This document shows positions 23,745-30,783 of a DNA stretch of 64,000 nt, in pieces. Made by a program: the position numbers and the translations under genes. The notes beneath the pieces were generated by a model that was given only the letters and a program-made list of their open reading frames with translations, searched no databases and had not been told where the DNA came from. The stretch spans positions 1-64,000 of the forward strand of contig CASDVM010000005.1 of NCBI GenBank assembly GCA_949284415.1, in the 5' to 3' direction. Each line of letters starts with the position of its first letter. The stretch's first letter is position 1. This DNA is from an uncultured bacterium. Lineage in GTDB: Bacteria; Cyanobacteriota; Vampirovibrionia; Gastranaerophilales; Gastranaerophilaceae.

Positions 23745-25148
23745 ATGAAGATTAATATTGCACAGATAAGACTAAAAACAGCAGATTTCAAATTTAATTT
23801 GGATAATATAATTAAGAATATTAATTCAGATTGTGATTTGATCGTTTTTCCGCAGACAGATGTTGAAGAATTGGGCGGGAAAGATCTTGTTTTTGATGAA
23901 AAATGTATGTCTGCTCAATCGCAATTATATAGAGAGATTGCTGATAAGAACTATAAGCAGAATATTCTTATAGGCGATATCTTAATCAGAAACGGCGAAG
24001 TTGAAGTCGCTGACTACGGTGTATTTGATATATGCGGGAAAAAAGTGTATGTTTCCGATACTTTTGAGGAAGATGTTGATTGTGATTTATATATTCTTGC
24101 AAAAAACAGATATTACGCAATGCATACTTATAAAGAGTTTGTTGAAAGTATCAATACCCGTTGTGATTTCATTTATATAAATACTTTAGGTATTGCTGAT
24201 GAAAATGTTTTTGCAGGCGGAAGTTTTGCAAAAAATTCAAATAATGAACTTGTAATGCAGATGCCTGTATGCCGTGAAGATGTTGATACTGTTGATTTTT
24301 CAAGGAATATAGAATTTACTGATGAGCCTTTGGAAGCTCAAATTGTAGATGTAACGACATTTGCACTGAAAGAATACTGTGAAAATACAGGATTTAAAAA
24401 GGTTGTATTGGGACTGTCAGGCGGAATAGACAGTGCGTTGACTGCAGTTCTTGCTGTTAAAGCATTAGGTGCTGAAAATGTTCTTGGAGTATTAATGCCG
24501 AGTATGTTTTCGTCAGAAGGAAGTATTACAGACAGTCTGAAGCTTGCTGAAAATCTCGGTATTAAAACTGTTAAAGAACCTATAATCCCTTTGTTTGACG
24601 AATTTATGAAAAAGAGAGAAAGGCTCCATGACCTTGCGGAAGAAAATTTGCAGGCAAGATTGCGCGGTTTGATTTTAATGTTTTATTCAAACAGAGAAAA
24701 CATGCTTTTGCTGTCAACAGGCAATAAGTCTGAAAGTGCCATGGGGTTCGGTACTTTGTACGGTGATCTGGCAGGCGGATTTAATATGATTTGTGATTTG
24801 ACAAAAACTAATGTTTATAAAGTTTCGAATTATATAAACAGAGATAGAGAAATTATACCTCAGGAAATTATTGATAAAGCACCGTCAGCGGAACTTCATC
24901 CGGGGCAGAAAGATCAGGACAGGCTTCCTGAATATGCGGTGCTTGACGATATTATAGAAATGTACCTTGAAGAAAACAAATCAGCGGAAGATATTTACAA
25001 AAAATATGATAAAACCGTTGTTGATGAAACAATCAGAAAGATTTACAGAATGCAGTTTAAACGTCATCAGGGATGTCTCGGGGTAAGACTTACCGAACGT
25101 TCATTCTGCAACGGTGTAAATTTGCCGGTTGTTCAGAGGTTTTATTGA
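23745..25148 (+). CDS. nadE: NAD+ synthetase with degenerate N-terminal glutaminase domain
   Basis: 467 aa from ATG 23745 (AGAGGG 6 nt upstream); a TTG 27 nt earlier is less likely. The C-terminal synthetase is complete: PP-loop SGGIDS (225-230), STGNKSE, and the end GVRLTERSF. The N-terminal nitrilase-like domain is about 190 residues, shorter than the roughly 270 of glutamine-dependent enzymes. The catalytic Glu of FPE is Gln (FPQ, 35-37), the Lys before YGVFD is missing, and the ICEDxW segment with the catalytic Cys appears deleted. It therefore probably uses free ammonia. It follows ftsQ after 30 nt. Confidence 0.9.
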   Translation: MKINIAQIRLKTADFKFNLDNIIKNINSDCDLIVFPQTDVEELGGKDLVFDEKCMSAQSQLYREIADKNYKQNILIGDILIRNGEVEVADYGVFDICGKKVYVSDTFEEDVDCDLYILAKNRYYAMHTYKEFVESINTRCDFIYINTLGIADENVFAGGSFAKNSNNELVMQMPVCREDVDTVDFSRNIEFTDEPLEAQIVDVTTFALKEYCENTGFKKVVLGLSGGIDSALTAVLAVKALGAENVLGVLMPSMFSSEGSITDSLKLAENLGIKTVKEPIIPLFDEFMKKRERLHDLAEENLQARLRGLILMFYSNRENMLLLSTGNKSESAMGFGTLYGDLAGGFNMICDLTKTNVYKVSNYINRDREIIPQEIIDKAPSAELHPGQKDQDRLPEYAVLDDIIEMYLEENKSAEDIYKKYDKTVVDETIRKIYRMQFKRHQGCLGVRLTERSFCNGVNLPVVQRFY

Positions 25149-25175
25149 TATTTTTATTCCGGTAATTTGTAAATA

Positions 25176-25204
25176 TTGCAATTTGATAAAATGTCTGTTA
25201 TAAT
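25176..25204 (+). promoter_or_regulatory. Promoter of the MBL-fold gene
   Basis: TTGCAA at 25176-25181, 17 bp, TGT-TATAAT with the -10 at 25199-25204. Confidence 0.65.
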
Positions 25205-25227
25205 ATAGATATATACTCGAGGAATTA

Positions 25228-26019
25228 ATGGATCTAACTGTTCTTGTTGACAACAATTGTAAGACAAATTACTTTTTACTCGGCGAGCCGGGTTTTTCTG
25301 TGCTGCTTGAGAATGATTTTCATAAAGTCTTGTTTGACTGCGGTTACAGTGATGCGTTTATAAAAAATGCATATAAACTCGGACTTGACCTTGCAGATGT
25401 AAATGAAATAATCCTGTCGCACGGGCATAAAGATCATACCGGCGGACTTTTACGTCTCGAATCTTTATACCGCAAGATGCTTATGGCAGGTATTAGTCTG
25501 AATTTGAAAACAATAATTACTCATCCTGATGTATTTGAACCGAAGTTGAATGAAAAATCCGAAAATGTTGGTTTCCCGGGGGATGCAGGCAAGTTGTGCG
25601 ATATATTTGATGTGGAATACACAAGAGAACCGCGCTGGATTACGCCGAAACTTCTGTTTTTGGGAGAAATTCCGAAGTATTTTAATACTGATTATAAATA
25701 CAAAGATGAGACAGTTCTTGTTTATAAAGGGGAGAACGGACTTATTATCGTTGCAGGATGCTGCCATATGGGTATTCCTAATATAATAGAATACGCAAAA
25801 AAAGTTACGGGCGAACCCCGTATTAATACGTTTATCGGCGGTATTTTTCTTGCTAATAAAACAGAATATAAAATACGCGAACTCGGTATATATTTGAGAG
25901 ATTTGAATATCAAAAACTTCTACCCGTGTCATTGCTGTGATTTGAATTCAAAAATTGTTCTTTCCGAATATGTTAAAATAAAAGAAGTATATTCAGGCCT
26001 AAGAATAAACGTTGATTAA
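25228..26019 (+). CDS. MBL-fold metallo-hydrolase
   Basis: 263 aa. It has the metallo-beta-lactamase metal site SHGHKDHTGG, then GCCHMGIPNIIEY and a late CHCCD. The overall pattern matches the MBL subgroup annotated as 7,8-dihydropterin-6-yl-methyl-beta-D-ribofuranosylaminobenzene 5'-phosphate synthase-like; true substrates of that group are unknown in bacteria. It has its own promoter. The rpmI-rplT promoter lies directly downstream. Confidence 0.85.
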   Translation: MDLTVLVDNNCKTNYFLLGEPGFSVLLENDFHKVLFDCGYSDAFIKNAYKLGLDLADVNEIILSHGHKDHTGGLLRLESLYRKMLMAGISLNLKTIITHPDVFEPKLNEKSENVGFPGDAGKLCDIFDVEYTREPRWITPKLLFLGEIPKYFNTDYKYKDETVLVYKGENGLIIVAGCCHMGIPNIIEYAKKVTGEPRINTFIGGIFLANKTEYKIRELGIYLRDLNIKNFYPCHCCDLNSKIVLSEYVKIKEVYSGLRINVD

Positions 26020-26037
26020 TTATTTTTAACATTAAGC

Positions 26038-26066
26038 TTGCAAATCAAAATTGTGCGTAATATAAT
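26038..26066 (+). promoter_or_regulatory. Promoter of rpmI-rplT
   Basis: TTGCAA at 26038-26043, 17 bp, TATAAT at 26061-26066: the same -35/-10 pair as for the preceding MBL gene. Predicted start is near 26073. Confidence 0.65.
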
Positions 26067-26073
26067 TGTTACG

Positions 26074-26112
26074 CAAAAGTTTTATGGCTTTGGTATGCCA
26101 CAAGCTTTTTTA
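26074..26112 (+). promoter_or_regulatory. Terminator-type leader (attenuator) of the L35-L20 operon
   Basis: Right after the promoter, AAAAGTTT (26075-26082) pairs with AAGCTTTT (26102-26109) and TGGC (26085-26088) with GCCA (26097-26100), followed by six T (26106-26111). A terminator this early in a ribosomal-protein transcript suggests conditional read-through, as known for L20 autogenous control. AAGCTTG at 26034-26040, upstream of +1, could also pair with the right arm in DNA. Confidence 0.55.
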
Positions 26113-26150
26113 TTGAGACTTAACCGTGCAATGCACAGAAAGAGGACAAA

Positions 26151-26360
26151 ATGCCAAAAATGAAAACACACAAGTCTGCTGCAAAACGCTATAAAGTTAC
26201 TGCAACAGGCAAAATTGTCAGAAGACAGGCAGGCATAGGCCACTTGCTTCAGCACAAATCTGCTTCCAGAAAACGCAGAATTTTCAAAATGATTTCAATT
26301 TCTGAATCACATTTCAAATTGATTTCAAAAGAGTTACCCTACAGAAAGTATGCAAGATAG
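26151..26360 (+). CDS. rpmI: 50S ribosomal protein L35
   Basis: 69 aa, very basic. Family pattern MPKMKTHKSAAKRYKVTATG then KHLLQHKS-type segment (here GHLLQHKSASRKR). The ATG has AAAGAGGAC upstream. It lies 11 nt before rplT. Unlike the usual infC-rpmI-rplT order, infC is not upstream here. Confidence 0.97.
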   Translation: MPKMKTHKSAAKRYKVTATGKIVRRQAGIGHLLQHKSASRKRRIFKMISISESHFKLISKELPYRKYAR

Positions 26361-26371
26361 GAGGCAGGTAA

Positions 26372-26722
26372 ATGAGAGTAAAACGTGGTAATGTATTACG
26401 CAAAAGACATAAAAAAATATTAAAATTAGCTAAAGGCTTTATCGGCGCAAGAAGCAGAATATTTAAAGTTGCTAATATTGCCGTTATGAAAGCTTTAAAA
26501 TATGCTTACAAAGACAGACGTACTACAAAACGCAATATGCGCCGTTTGTGGATTGTAAGAATTAATGCAGCAGTTAGAGAACGCGGTATGAGCTATTCAA
26601 GATTTGTTAATGCCTGCAAAAAAGCAAATATTACCGTAAACAGAAAAATGCTTGCTGATATGGCAGTAAGAGATCCTGAAGCATTTACGGTTGTATTTGA
26701 AGCTGCAAAGTCAGCAAAATAG
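26372..26722 (+). CDS. rplT: 50S ribosomal protein L20
   Basis: 116 aa. Starts [20 protein letters not shown] and has the L20 signature [21 protein letters not shown]20 binds 23S rRNA early in 50S assembly and, in several bacteria, represses its own operon by binding the leader. GGAGGCAGGTAA precedes the ATG. A terminator follows at 26747-26778. Confidence 0.98.
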   Translation: MRVKRGNVLRKRHKKILKLAKGFIGARSRIFKVANIAVMKALKYAYKDRRTTKRNMRRLWIVRINAAVRERGMSYSRFVNACKKANITVNRKMLADMAVRDPEAFTVVFEAAKSAK

Positions 26723-26746
26723 TTTTAATATTTATTGGATTTAAAG

Positions 26747-26778
26747 AAAAGGACTCCGTTTGGGCGGGGTTCTTTTTT
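26747..26778 (+). terminator. Terminator of rpmI-rplT
   Basis: AAAAGGACTCCG (26747-26758) pairs with CGGGGTTCTTTT (26765-26776), with two G-U pairs, followed by T. Confidence 0.75.
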
Positions 26779-26828
26779 ATGGATTTATACTAAAAGATTT
26801 TCCATCCTCTCGCCTTTGGTGTGTCTAT

Positions 26829-27064
26829 TTCCCTCTATTTGGAGAGGGATTAAGGGAGAGGGCAATAATAAGATCCTGAAACAAGTTCAGGATGACACAA
26901 AATACAGTCCGTCATGCTGAATTTATTTCAGCATCTCGTCCTCTTCTAATAGAGTAAGTTTCTGTGTTTTTAGATTGTACCCCACCCCATCCCTCCCAGT
27001 TTGGGGAGGGAGAAGCAAATTTCCCCTCTCTCGTGATAATGTGAGGTCCTGAAACAAGTTCGGT
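26829..27064. repeat. Cluster of palindromic repeats (R1 and R2 types)
   Basis: The 470-bp gap after rplT holds no gene. It contains R2 units (26829-26863, with GGAGAGGG and GGGAGAGGG; 26980-27014, with CCCTCCC..GGGGAGGGAG), R1 units at 26871-26896 and 26911-26937 (TGCTGAATTTATTTCAGCAT variant), and a truncated R1 at 27043-27064. The unit order partly matches the inverted-repeat arm at 28.45-28.58 kb. Confidence 0.8.
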
Positions 27065-27195
27065 TTGGCGATATTGATTTTTCAGCGATAAAGCGGTATA
27101 TAATTTTACATTTCTTAATAAAAAAGTAAATTTTTTTCTCAAAAAATACTTTATATACATGTAAAGGTTAGGTTAATAATTTTGGAGAAATCGTT

Positions 27196-27630
27196 ATGGT
27201 CGGCGATAATTTTAATGTACCGATAATGTATCAGGATCTCGCAAACAGTACAATGGGGCCTTTGAATATGCCTTTCGGCGGGATGTACGGTCTAGGTATG
27301 CCTGTCAGCGGTTACAATACCTCATATCTGGGCGGTGTTCAAATGCAGCAGCAGCCTGACAGGGATAAGCTTGTTATTAAAAATAAAAAAGAAAATGAAG
27401 ATAAAAATACATTAAAAAAAGCTCTCGGAGTTTTAGCTCTGGTTGTCGGTCTGGGATGTATTCCGATTTTAAGAAAAGGGATTAAAAAAGCCGGCGGTTT
27501 CGGCAAATATATGAAAAATAAATGGGCAGATATTACAGACTTCTTCAAGGGAAAATCAAATAAATCAAGTAATACAAATAAAGTTTCATTCTGGCAGAAA
27601 GTAAAAAATAAGTTTAGGAAAAAATCATAA
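27196..27630 (+). CDS. Unknown protein with one membrane segment
   Basis: 144 aa. The N-terminal 55 residues are Met/Gly/Asn/Tyr-rich (MPFGGMYGLGMPVSGYN), followed by a Lys-rich stretch, a hydrophobic segment (about 75-92, LGVLALVVGLGCIPIL) and a basic Lys/Ser/Asn-rich tail. No signal peptide. The ATG is preceded by TTTGGAGAAATCGTT, with GGAG as likely ribosome binding site. No family recognised. Confidence 0.65.
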   Translation: MVGDNFNVPIMYQDLANSTMGPLNMPFGGMYGLGMPVSGYNTSYLGGVQMQQQPDRDKLVIKNKKENEDKNTLKKALGVLALVVGLGCIPILRKGIKKAGGFGKYMKNKWADITDFFKGKSNKSSNTNKVSFWQKVKNKFRKKS

Positions 27631-27668
27631 CTTTTAACCATAATAATATACGACCCCCAACAATACAG

Positions 27669-27695
27669 GTGCAGGATATTTTGTTCTGCACTTTT
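27669..27695 (+). terminator. Weak terminator after the 144-aa gene
   Basis: GTGCAG (27669-27674) pairs with CTGCAC (27686-27691), followed by four T. Confidence 0.45.
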
Positions 27696-27709
27696 CCTCA
27701 TGTTATAAT
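27681..27709 (+). promoter_or_regulatory. Promoter of yajQ
   Basis: TTGTTC at 27681-27686, 17 bp, TGT-TATAAT with the -10 at 27704-27709. Confidence 0.55.
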
Positions 27710-27750
27710 TAATAAAAACAGTCAGGTATAAAAAATAAGGAGGGCAAAAA

Positions 27751-28251
27751 ATGGCTAAAGATTGCAGTTTTGATGTTGTATCGGAATTTGACAGGCAGGA
27801 GCTTGTAAATGCTGTTGATCAGGTAAAGCGTGATGTCGCATCAAGATTTGATTTAAAAGATTCAGGTTCTTCTGTTGAACTTGAGGCGGATAAAACGATT
27901 ACCATAACGACAAGCGATGAGATGAAATTAAAAAACATCAATGATATTCTTCAATCAAAACTTGTCAAACGTAATCTGAGCATAAGAATTCTTGAACCTC
28001 AGCCTGTAGAGAATGCTCTGGGCGGAAAAGTACGTCAGGTTTTCAAATTAAGAAAAGGTCTGACTCAAGAGCTTGCCAAAAAAATTGTTGCCGATATTAA
28101 AGATTCCAAAAAGAAAGTTCAGGCATCAATTCAAGGGGATCAGGTAAGAGTCTCAGGTAAGGATAAAGATGATTTGCAGGAGATTATAAGACTTTTGCGT
28201 TCCAATGAAGACAAATACGATTATCCTTTGCAATTTACCAACTACAGGTAA
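27751..28251 (+). CDS. yajQ: YajQ-family nucleotide-binding protein
   Basis: 166 aa, normal length. It begins with DCSFDVVSEFDRQELVNAVDQ and ends with the conserved DYPLQFTNYR. YajQ-family proteins bind nucleic acid or nucleotides; some (for example in Xanthomonas) bind cyclic di-GMP and act with a transcription factor. The ligand here is unknown. AAGGAGG precedes the ATG. Monocistronic; the region after it is filled with repeats. Confidence 0.93.
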   Translation: MAKDCSFDVVSEFDRQELVNAVDQVKRDVASRFDLKDSGSSVELEADKTITITTSDEMKLKNINDILQSKLVKRNLSIRILEPQPVENALGGKVRQVFKLRKGLTQELAKKIVADIKDSKKKVQASIQGDQVRVSGKDKDDLQEIIRLLRSNEDKYDYPLQFTNYR

Positions 28252-28262
28252 TTGGCATACAT

Positions 28263-28298
28263 CAAATTTTACCCTCTCCTCGGTAGAGGGTAAGGGAG
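28263..28298. repeat. R2 palindromic repeat
   Basis: ACCCTCTCCT..AGAGGGTAAG followed by GGAGAGGGC, just after yajQ; outermost unit of the left repeat arm. Confidence 0.7.
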
Positions 28299-28331
28299 AG
28301 GGCTGATTTAGAAGTTAGGAAGATAGGTTAA

Positions 28332-28401
28332 CTAAAAGATTTAACTTTTCTTCCCCTCGCCCCTTTGGGGAGAGGGTGTCCACAGGACAGGAGAGGGGCT
28401 G
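28332..28401. repeat. 70-bp inverted repeat, left copy
   Basis: It is identical over all 70 bases to the reverse complement of 30103-30172. It begins CTAAAAGATTTAAC and ends GAGAGGGGCTG, and it contains an internal palindrome (CCCCTCGCCCCTTTGGGG region) and the shorter GTCCACAGGAC. Confidence 0.9.
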
Positions 28402-28504
28402 ATTAAGAAGGTAGCATTTAGAGTAGTAATAGCCAATCTTCCAATCCTTTTGTTTGCACCCCACCCCTGCCCTCCCCATTCGGGGAGGGAGAAAAATTCA
28501 CAGA

Positions 28505-28613
28505 CCGTCATGCTGAATTTATTTCAGCATCTCAACTGTGATAATATGAGGTTCCGAAACGAGTTCGGAATGACAATGGATGGAGCGGTAAATGCCATTA
28601 TGATGACATAAAA
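28505..28613. repeat. 109-bp inverted repeat, left copy (R1 units plus unique sequence)
   Basis: It matches the reverse complement of 29947-30055 over the same length with five mismatches by my count. It contains two R1 palindromes (TGCTGAATTTATTTCAGCAT at about 28510 and the TTCCGAAACGAGTTCGGAA unit at about 28552) and a non-palindromic end (GGATGGAGCGGTAAATGCC). Confidence 0.88.
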
Positions 28614-28637
28614 AAACGGCGGGGTGAAACTCCGCCG
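28611..28637 (-). terminator. Terminator of the 28.7-29.4 kb prepilin gene
   Basis: CGGCGGGG (28617-28624) pairs with CTCCGCCG (28630-28637). On the minus strand it is followed by six T, right at the inner edge of the left inverted repeat. Confidence 0.8.
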
Positions 28638-28709
28638 ACAAAAAGATTCGATTTTTTTTGAAGCGTGTCTTTTCTCCAATTGTATTCAGTGAAAGACAGC
28701 GCTTTTATT

Positions 28710-29369
28710 CTACTTGCTGTACAATACTGCTCTTGCAGGAGTAGAGTTTGGTAATACAGTCTGATCGTAGAACTTAACAGGATAAACATCTGTCGGGTTC
28801 TTAATCTCGCATTTAGTTTCACTTGCATCAGCATTATCACACTGAACAATTCTGTTTGGAGCTTTTATCCCGTTTACATCAATGAAGCCTGTACAAACTT
28901 TAGGATCTGCACCATCAGCTTGTGTACATCCTTTTGTAGCTGTCGGGTATGTAAACATAATACCATCATTAAAGAACAGTGTTGTATTATCACTAGCAAT
29001 ACTTACAGATGTACCTGAAACGCCCTGTAGTTTCCCTACTGTGCTGACTGAAACTTTGTAGGATTGACCTTTAGCATCCTTAATATTAGCACTTCCAACT
29101 TCGTTTCTAACAACATTCATACGTGAAGAAAGCATTTCTGTAATTGTATATGGTGTAGAACCAGTAGCATCCGCAAAGCTCCATTCATCCAGTGCAACAT
29201 TCAAAGTTACAGCCTGAGATAAAGCTGACAAAGCTTTTTTGTAAGCGGCTTTGTACTGTGCGCCTTGAGTTGAGTTCATCAATGTCGGCATGGTCATTGC
29301 GGCAACTACCCCGATAATACCAAGGGTAATCAATACTTCTGCCAAAGTAAAACCTGAAATTTTTCTCAT
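28710..29369 (-). CDS. Type IV-like prepilin/pseudopilin, short leader
   Basis: 219 aa. The leader MRKISG is cut before FTLAEVLITLGIIGVV, with Glu at mature position 5. The helix continues to about residue 35, followed by YKAAYKKALSALSQAV and a beta-rich C-terminal domain with several Cys (GCTQADGADPKVC, QCDN, KCEIKN). The layout matches the first prepilin at 382-1158, with a classical short leader. GAAAGGTGAAAAG precedes the ATG. It is divergent from the XRE regulator at 29607, and the pair is bounded by inverted repeats. Confidence 0.88.
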   Translation of the reverse strand: MRKISGFTLAEVLITLGIIGVVAAMTMPTLMNSTQGAQYKAAYKKALSALSQAVTLNVALDEWSFADATGSTPYTITEMLSSRMNVVRNEVGSANIKDAKGQSYKVSVSTVGKLQGVSGTSVSIASDNTTLFFNDGIMFTYPTATKGCTQADGADPKVCTGFIDVNGIKAPNRIVQCDNADASETKCEIKNPTDVYPVKFYDQTVLPNSTPARAVLYSK

Positions 29370-29594
29370 AATCTTTTCACCTTTCTTTTTTTGTAAAGAC
29401 TTACTCTCTTTTTAAAACTACTCTATGTTATTGTTCAATTTTGTATATGCAAAAATCGTCTTTCGGATTAAAGTAATAGTTATACACTTATTTTAAATCA
29501 TTTTTAAGTGATTGTCAAGGGGTGTAAAGTGTTTATTACGTTATTTGAATTAAAAAACGTGATATTATTACTTATTTTTCTCGCTTAATCAGGG

Positions 29595-29600
29595 TATTAT
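29595..29600 (+). promoter_or_regulatory. -10 box of the XRE gene, 6 nt before its ATG
   Basis: TATTAT at 29595-29600, six bases, then ATG 29607. The predicted +1 is the start codon, and no ribosome binding site is present. Confidence 0.45.
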
Positions 29601-29606
29601 TATGCT

Positions 29607-29933
29607 ATGGATAATAAAAAATTGTTAGGGAAACGTATTAAAGAAATAAGAAAAAGCAAGGGGTTGACTCAGGAGCAATTGTCAGAAATGATTGATATTG
29701 AAACATCTTCGCTTTCGGGGATTGAGTCGGGACGGTTTTACCCTTCTTTGCATGTGCTGGAAAAAATAGCTTCTGTTTTTGACGTTGAACTAATCGAGTT
29801 TTTTAAGTTTTCATCAGTAAATCTGCCAGAAAATCTTGATAAAGCTATTTTTGATATTATTGAAAGGCAGGATAAGAATAATAAACGCCTCATTTATAAA
29901 TTGCTTGCGGCTGCGTTTGTTACTATTAGTTAG
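29607..29933 (+). CDS. XRE-family helix-turn-helix regulator
   Basis: 108 aa. The N-terminal helix-turn-helix is clear (KRIKEIRKSKGLTQEQLSEM, then SSLSGIESGRFYPSLHVLEKIASVF). The C-terminal third is helical and ends in a hydrophobic stretch (LIYKLLAAAFVTIS), which might anchor it to the membrane or mediate dimerisation. It is divergent from the prepilin gene and is the best candidate for its regulator; this is inference from position. Confidence 0.85.
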   Translation: MDNKKLLGKRIKEIRKSKGLTQEQLSEMIDIETSSLSGIESGRFYPSLHVLEKIASVFDVELIEFFKFSSVNLPENLDKAIFDIIERQDKNNKRLIYKLLAAAFVTIS

Positions 29934-29946
29934 TTTCTGCATAAAA

Positions 29947-30055
29947 TTTTATGTCATCACAATGGCATTTACCGCTCCATCCATTGTCATTCCGAACTCG
30001 TTTCGGAATCTCACATTATCACGGTTAAGATGCTGAAATAAATTCAGCATGACGG
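29947..30055. repeat. 109-bp inverted repeat, right copy
   Basis: Reverse complement of 28505-28613 with five mismatches. It begins 13 bp after the XRE stop codon. Confidence 0.88.
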
Positions 30056-30102
30056 CTTGTATATTTGTGAGATCCAGAACTTGTTTCAGCCCTCCCTCTA
30101 AG

Positions 30103-30172
30103 CAGCCCCTCTCCTGTCCTGTGGACACCCTCTCCCCAAAGGGGCGAGGGGAAGAAAAGTTAAATCTTTTAG
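30103..30172. repeat. 70-bp inverted repeat, right copy
   Basis: Exact reverse complement of 28332-28401. Between this and 30055 lies a degraded R1 unit (about 30070-30090). Confidence 0.9.
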
Positions 30173-30196
30173 TAAAAATAACCTACTTTTTAAATA

Positions 30197-30222
30197 AACC
30201 CTCTCCCAAGGAGAGGGTTTAT
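30197..30222. repeat. R2 palindromic repeat
   Basis: AAACCCTCTCCCAAGGAGAG followed by GGTTT, a clean palindrome at the outer end of the right arm. The remaining 30223-30291 holds no gene. Confidence 0.75.
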
Positions 30223-30291
30223 TTAACGATACTTCCTACTATCTTAGTGCAATAGTATCTTAATCCTAATAAATGCCTGACCGTTTGTCAT

Positions 30292-30639
30292 CTATATAAT
30301 TTTATTGTTGTCATCAACAATTACGATTGAAGGCTTATAATTCTCCATTTCTTCAGGATTATAAAGCCCGTATGCGATTATTATAACTTTATCGCCAGGC
30401 TGAACCTTTCTTGCAGCAGCTCCGTTAAGGCATATCATTCCCGAATCTGCTTTACCTTTAATTACATAAGTGTGAAATCTTTCTCCGTTATTGATATCTA
30501 AAATATCAACTTTCTGCCATTCTTTAATGTTTGAAGCCTTTAAAAGAGTTTCGTCAATGGTAATTGAGCCTACATAATTAAGGTTTGCATCTGTTACCGT
30601 GGCTCTGTGAATTTTTGAACTTATAAATTCCTGCAGCAT
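30292..30639 (-). CDS. panD: Aspartate 1-decarboxylase (PanD proenzyme)
   Basis: 115 aa. It makes beta-alanine from L-aspartate for pantothenate. The self-cleavage site is Gly-Ser in NYVGSITID (about 21-29), producing the pyruvoyl group at the Ser. Other family motifs are [10 protein letters not shown] at the N-terminus, [11 protein letters not shown], and [35 protein letters not shown] is upstream. No panB or panC is nearby. Confidence 0.96.
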   Translation of the reverse strand: MLQEFISSKIHRATVTDANLNYVGSITIDETLLKASNIKEWQKVDILDINNGERFHTYVIKGKADSGMICLNGAAARKVQPGDKVIIIAYGLYNPEEMENYKPSIVIVDDNNKII

Positions 30640-30719
30640 ATTTATACCTCGTTTTTTTTTGCTGATTTATATCCCGCCCGAATATTTTAATTCAAACATA
30701 AAAAAAAATCAAAATCGGC

Positions 30720-30753
30720 AAAACAGCTGTTAATTAATATTAACAACTGTTTT
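30720..30753 (-). terminator. Stem-loop between panD and the GH13-like gene
   Basis: AAAACAG and TGTTAA (30720-30733) pair with TTAACA and CTGTTTT (30740-30753), with one C/A mismatch between the two stem blocks. It lies after the stop of the minus-strand GH13-like operon; T-rich sequence follows on both strands. Confidence 0.6.
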
Positions 30754-30783
30754 TTGTGTGGTTTATTTAATGTGCCTTCTTAT

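Noticed and set aside
26735..26920. 61-residue frame after rplT
   Set aside because: It begins at the operon terminator and is made of palindromic repeats; no ribosome binding site.
28614..30100. Insertion sequence or transposon between the inverted repeats
   Set aside because: No transposase, integrase or target-site duplication could be seen; the core holds only a prepilin and an XRE gene.
29836..30255. Two short plus-strand frames after the XRE gene
   Set aside because: The first overlaps the XRE gene in another frame and both are translations of the inverted-repeat arm.
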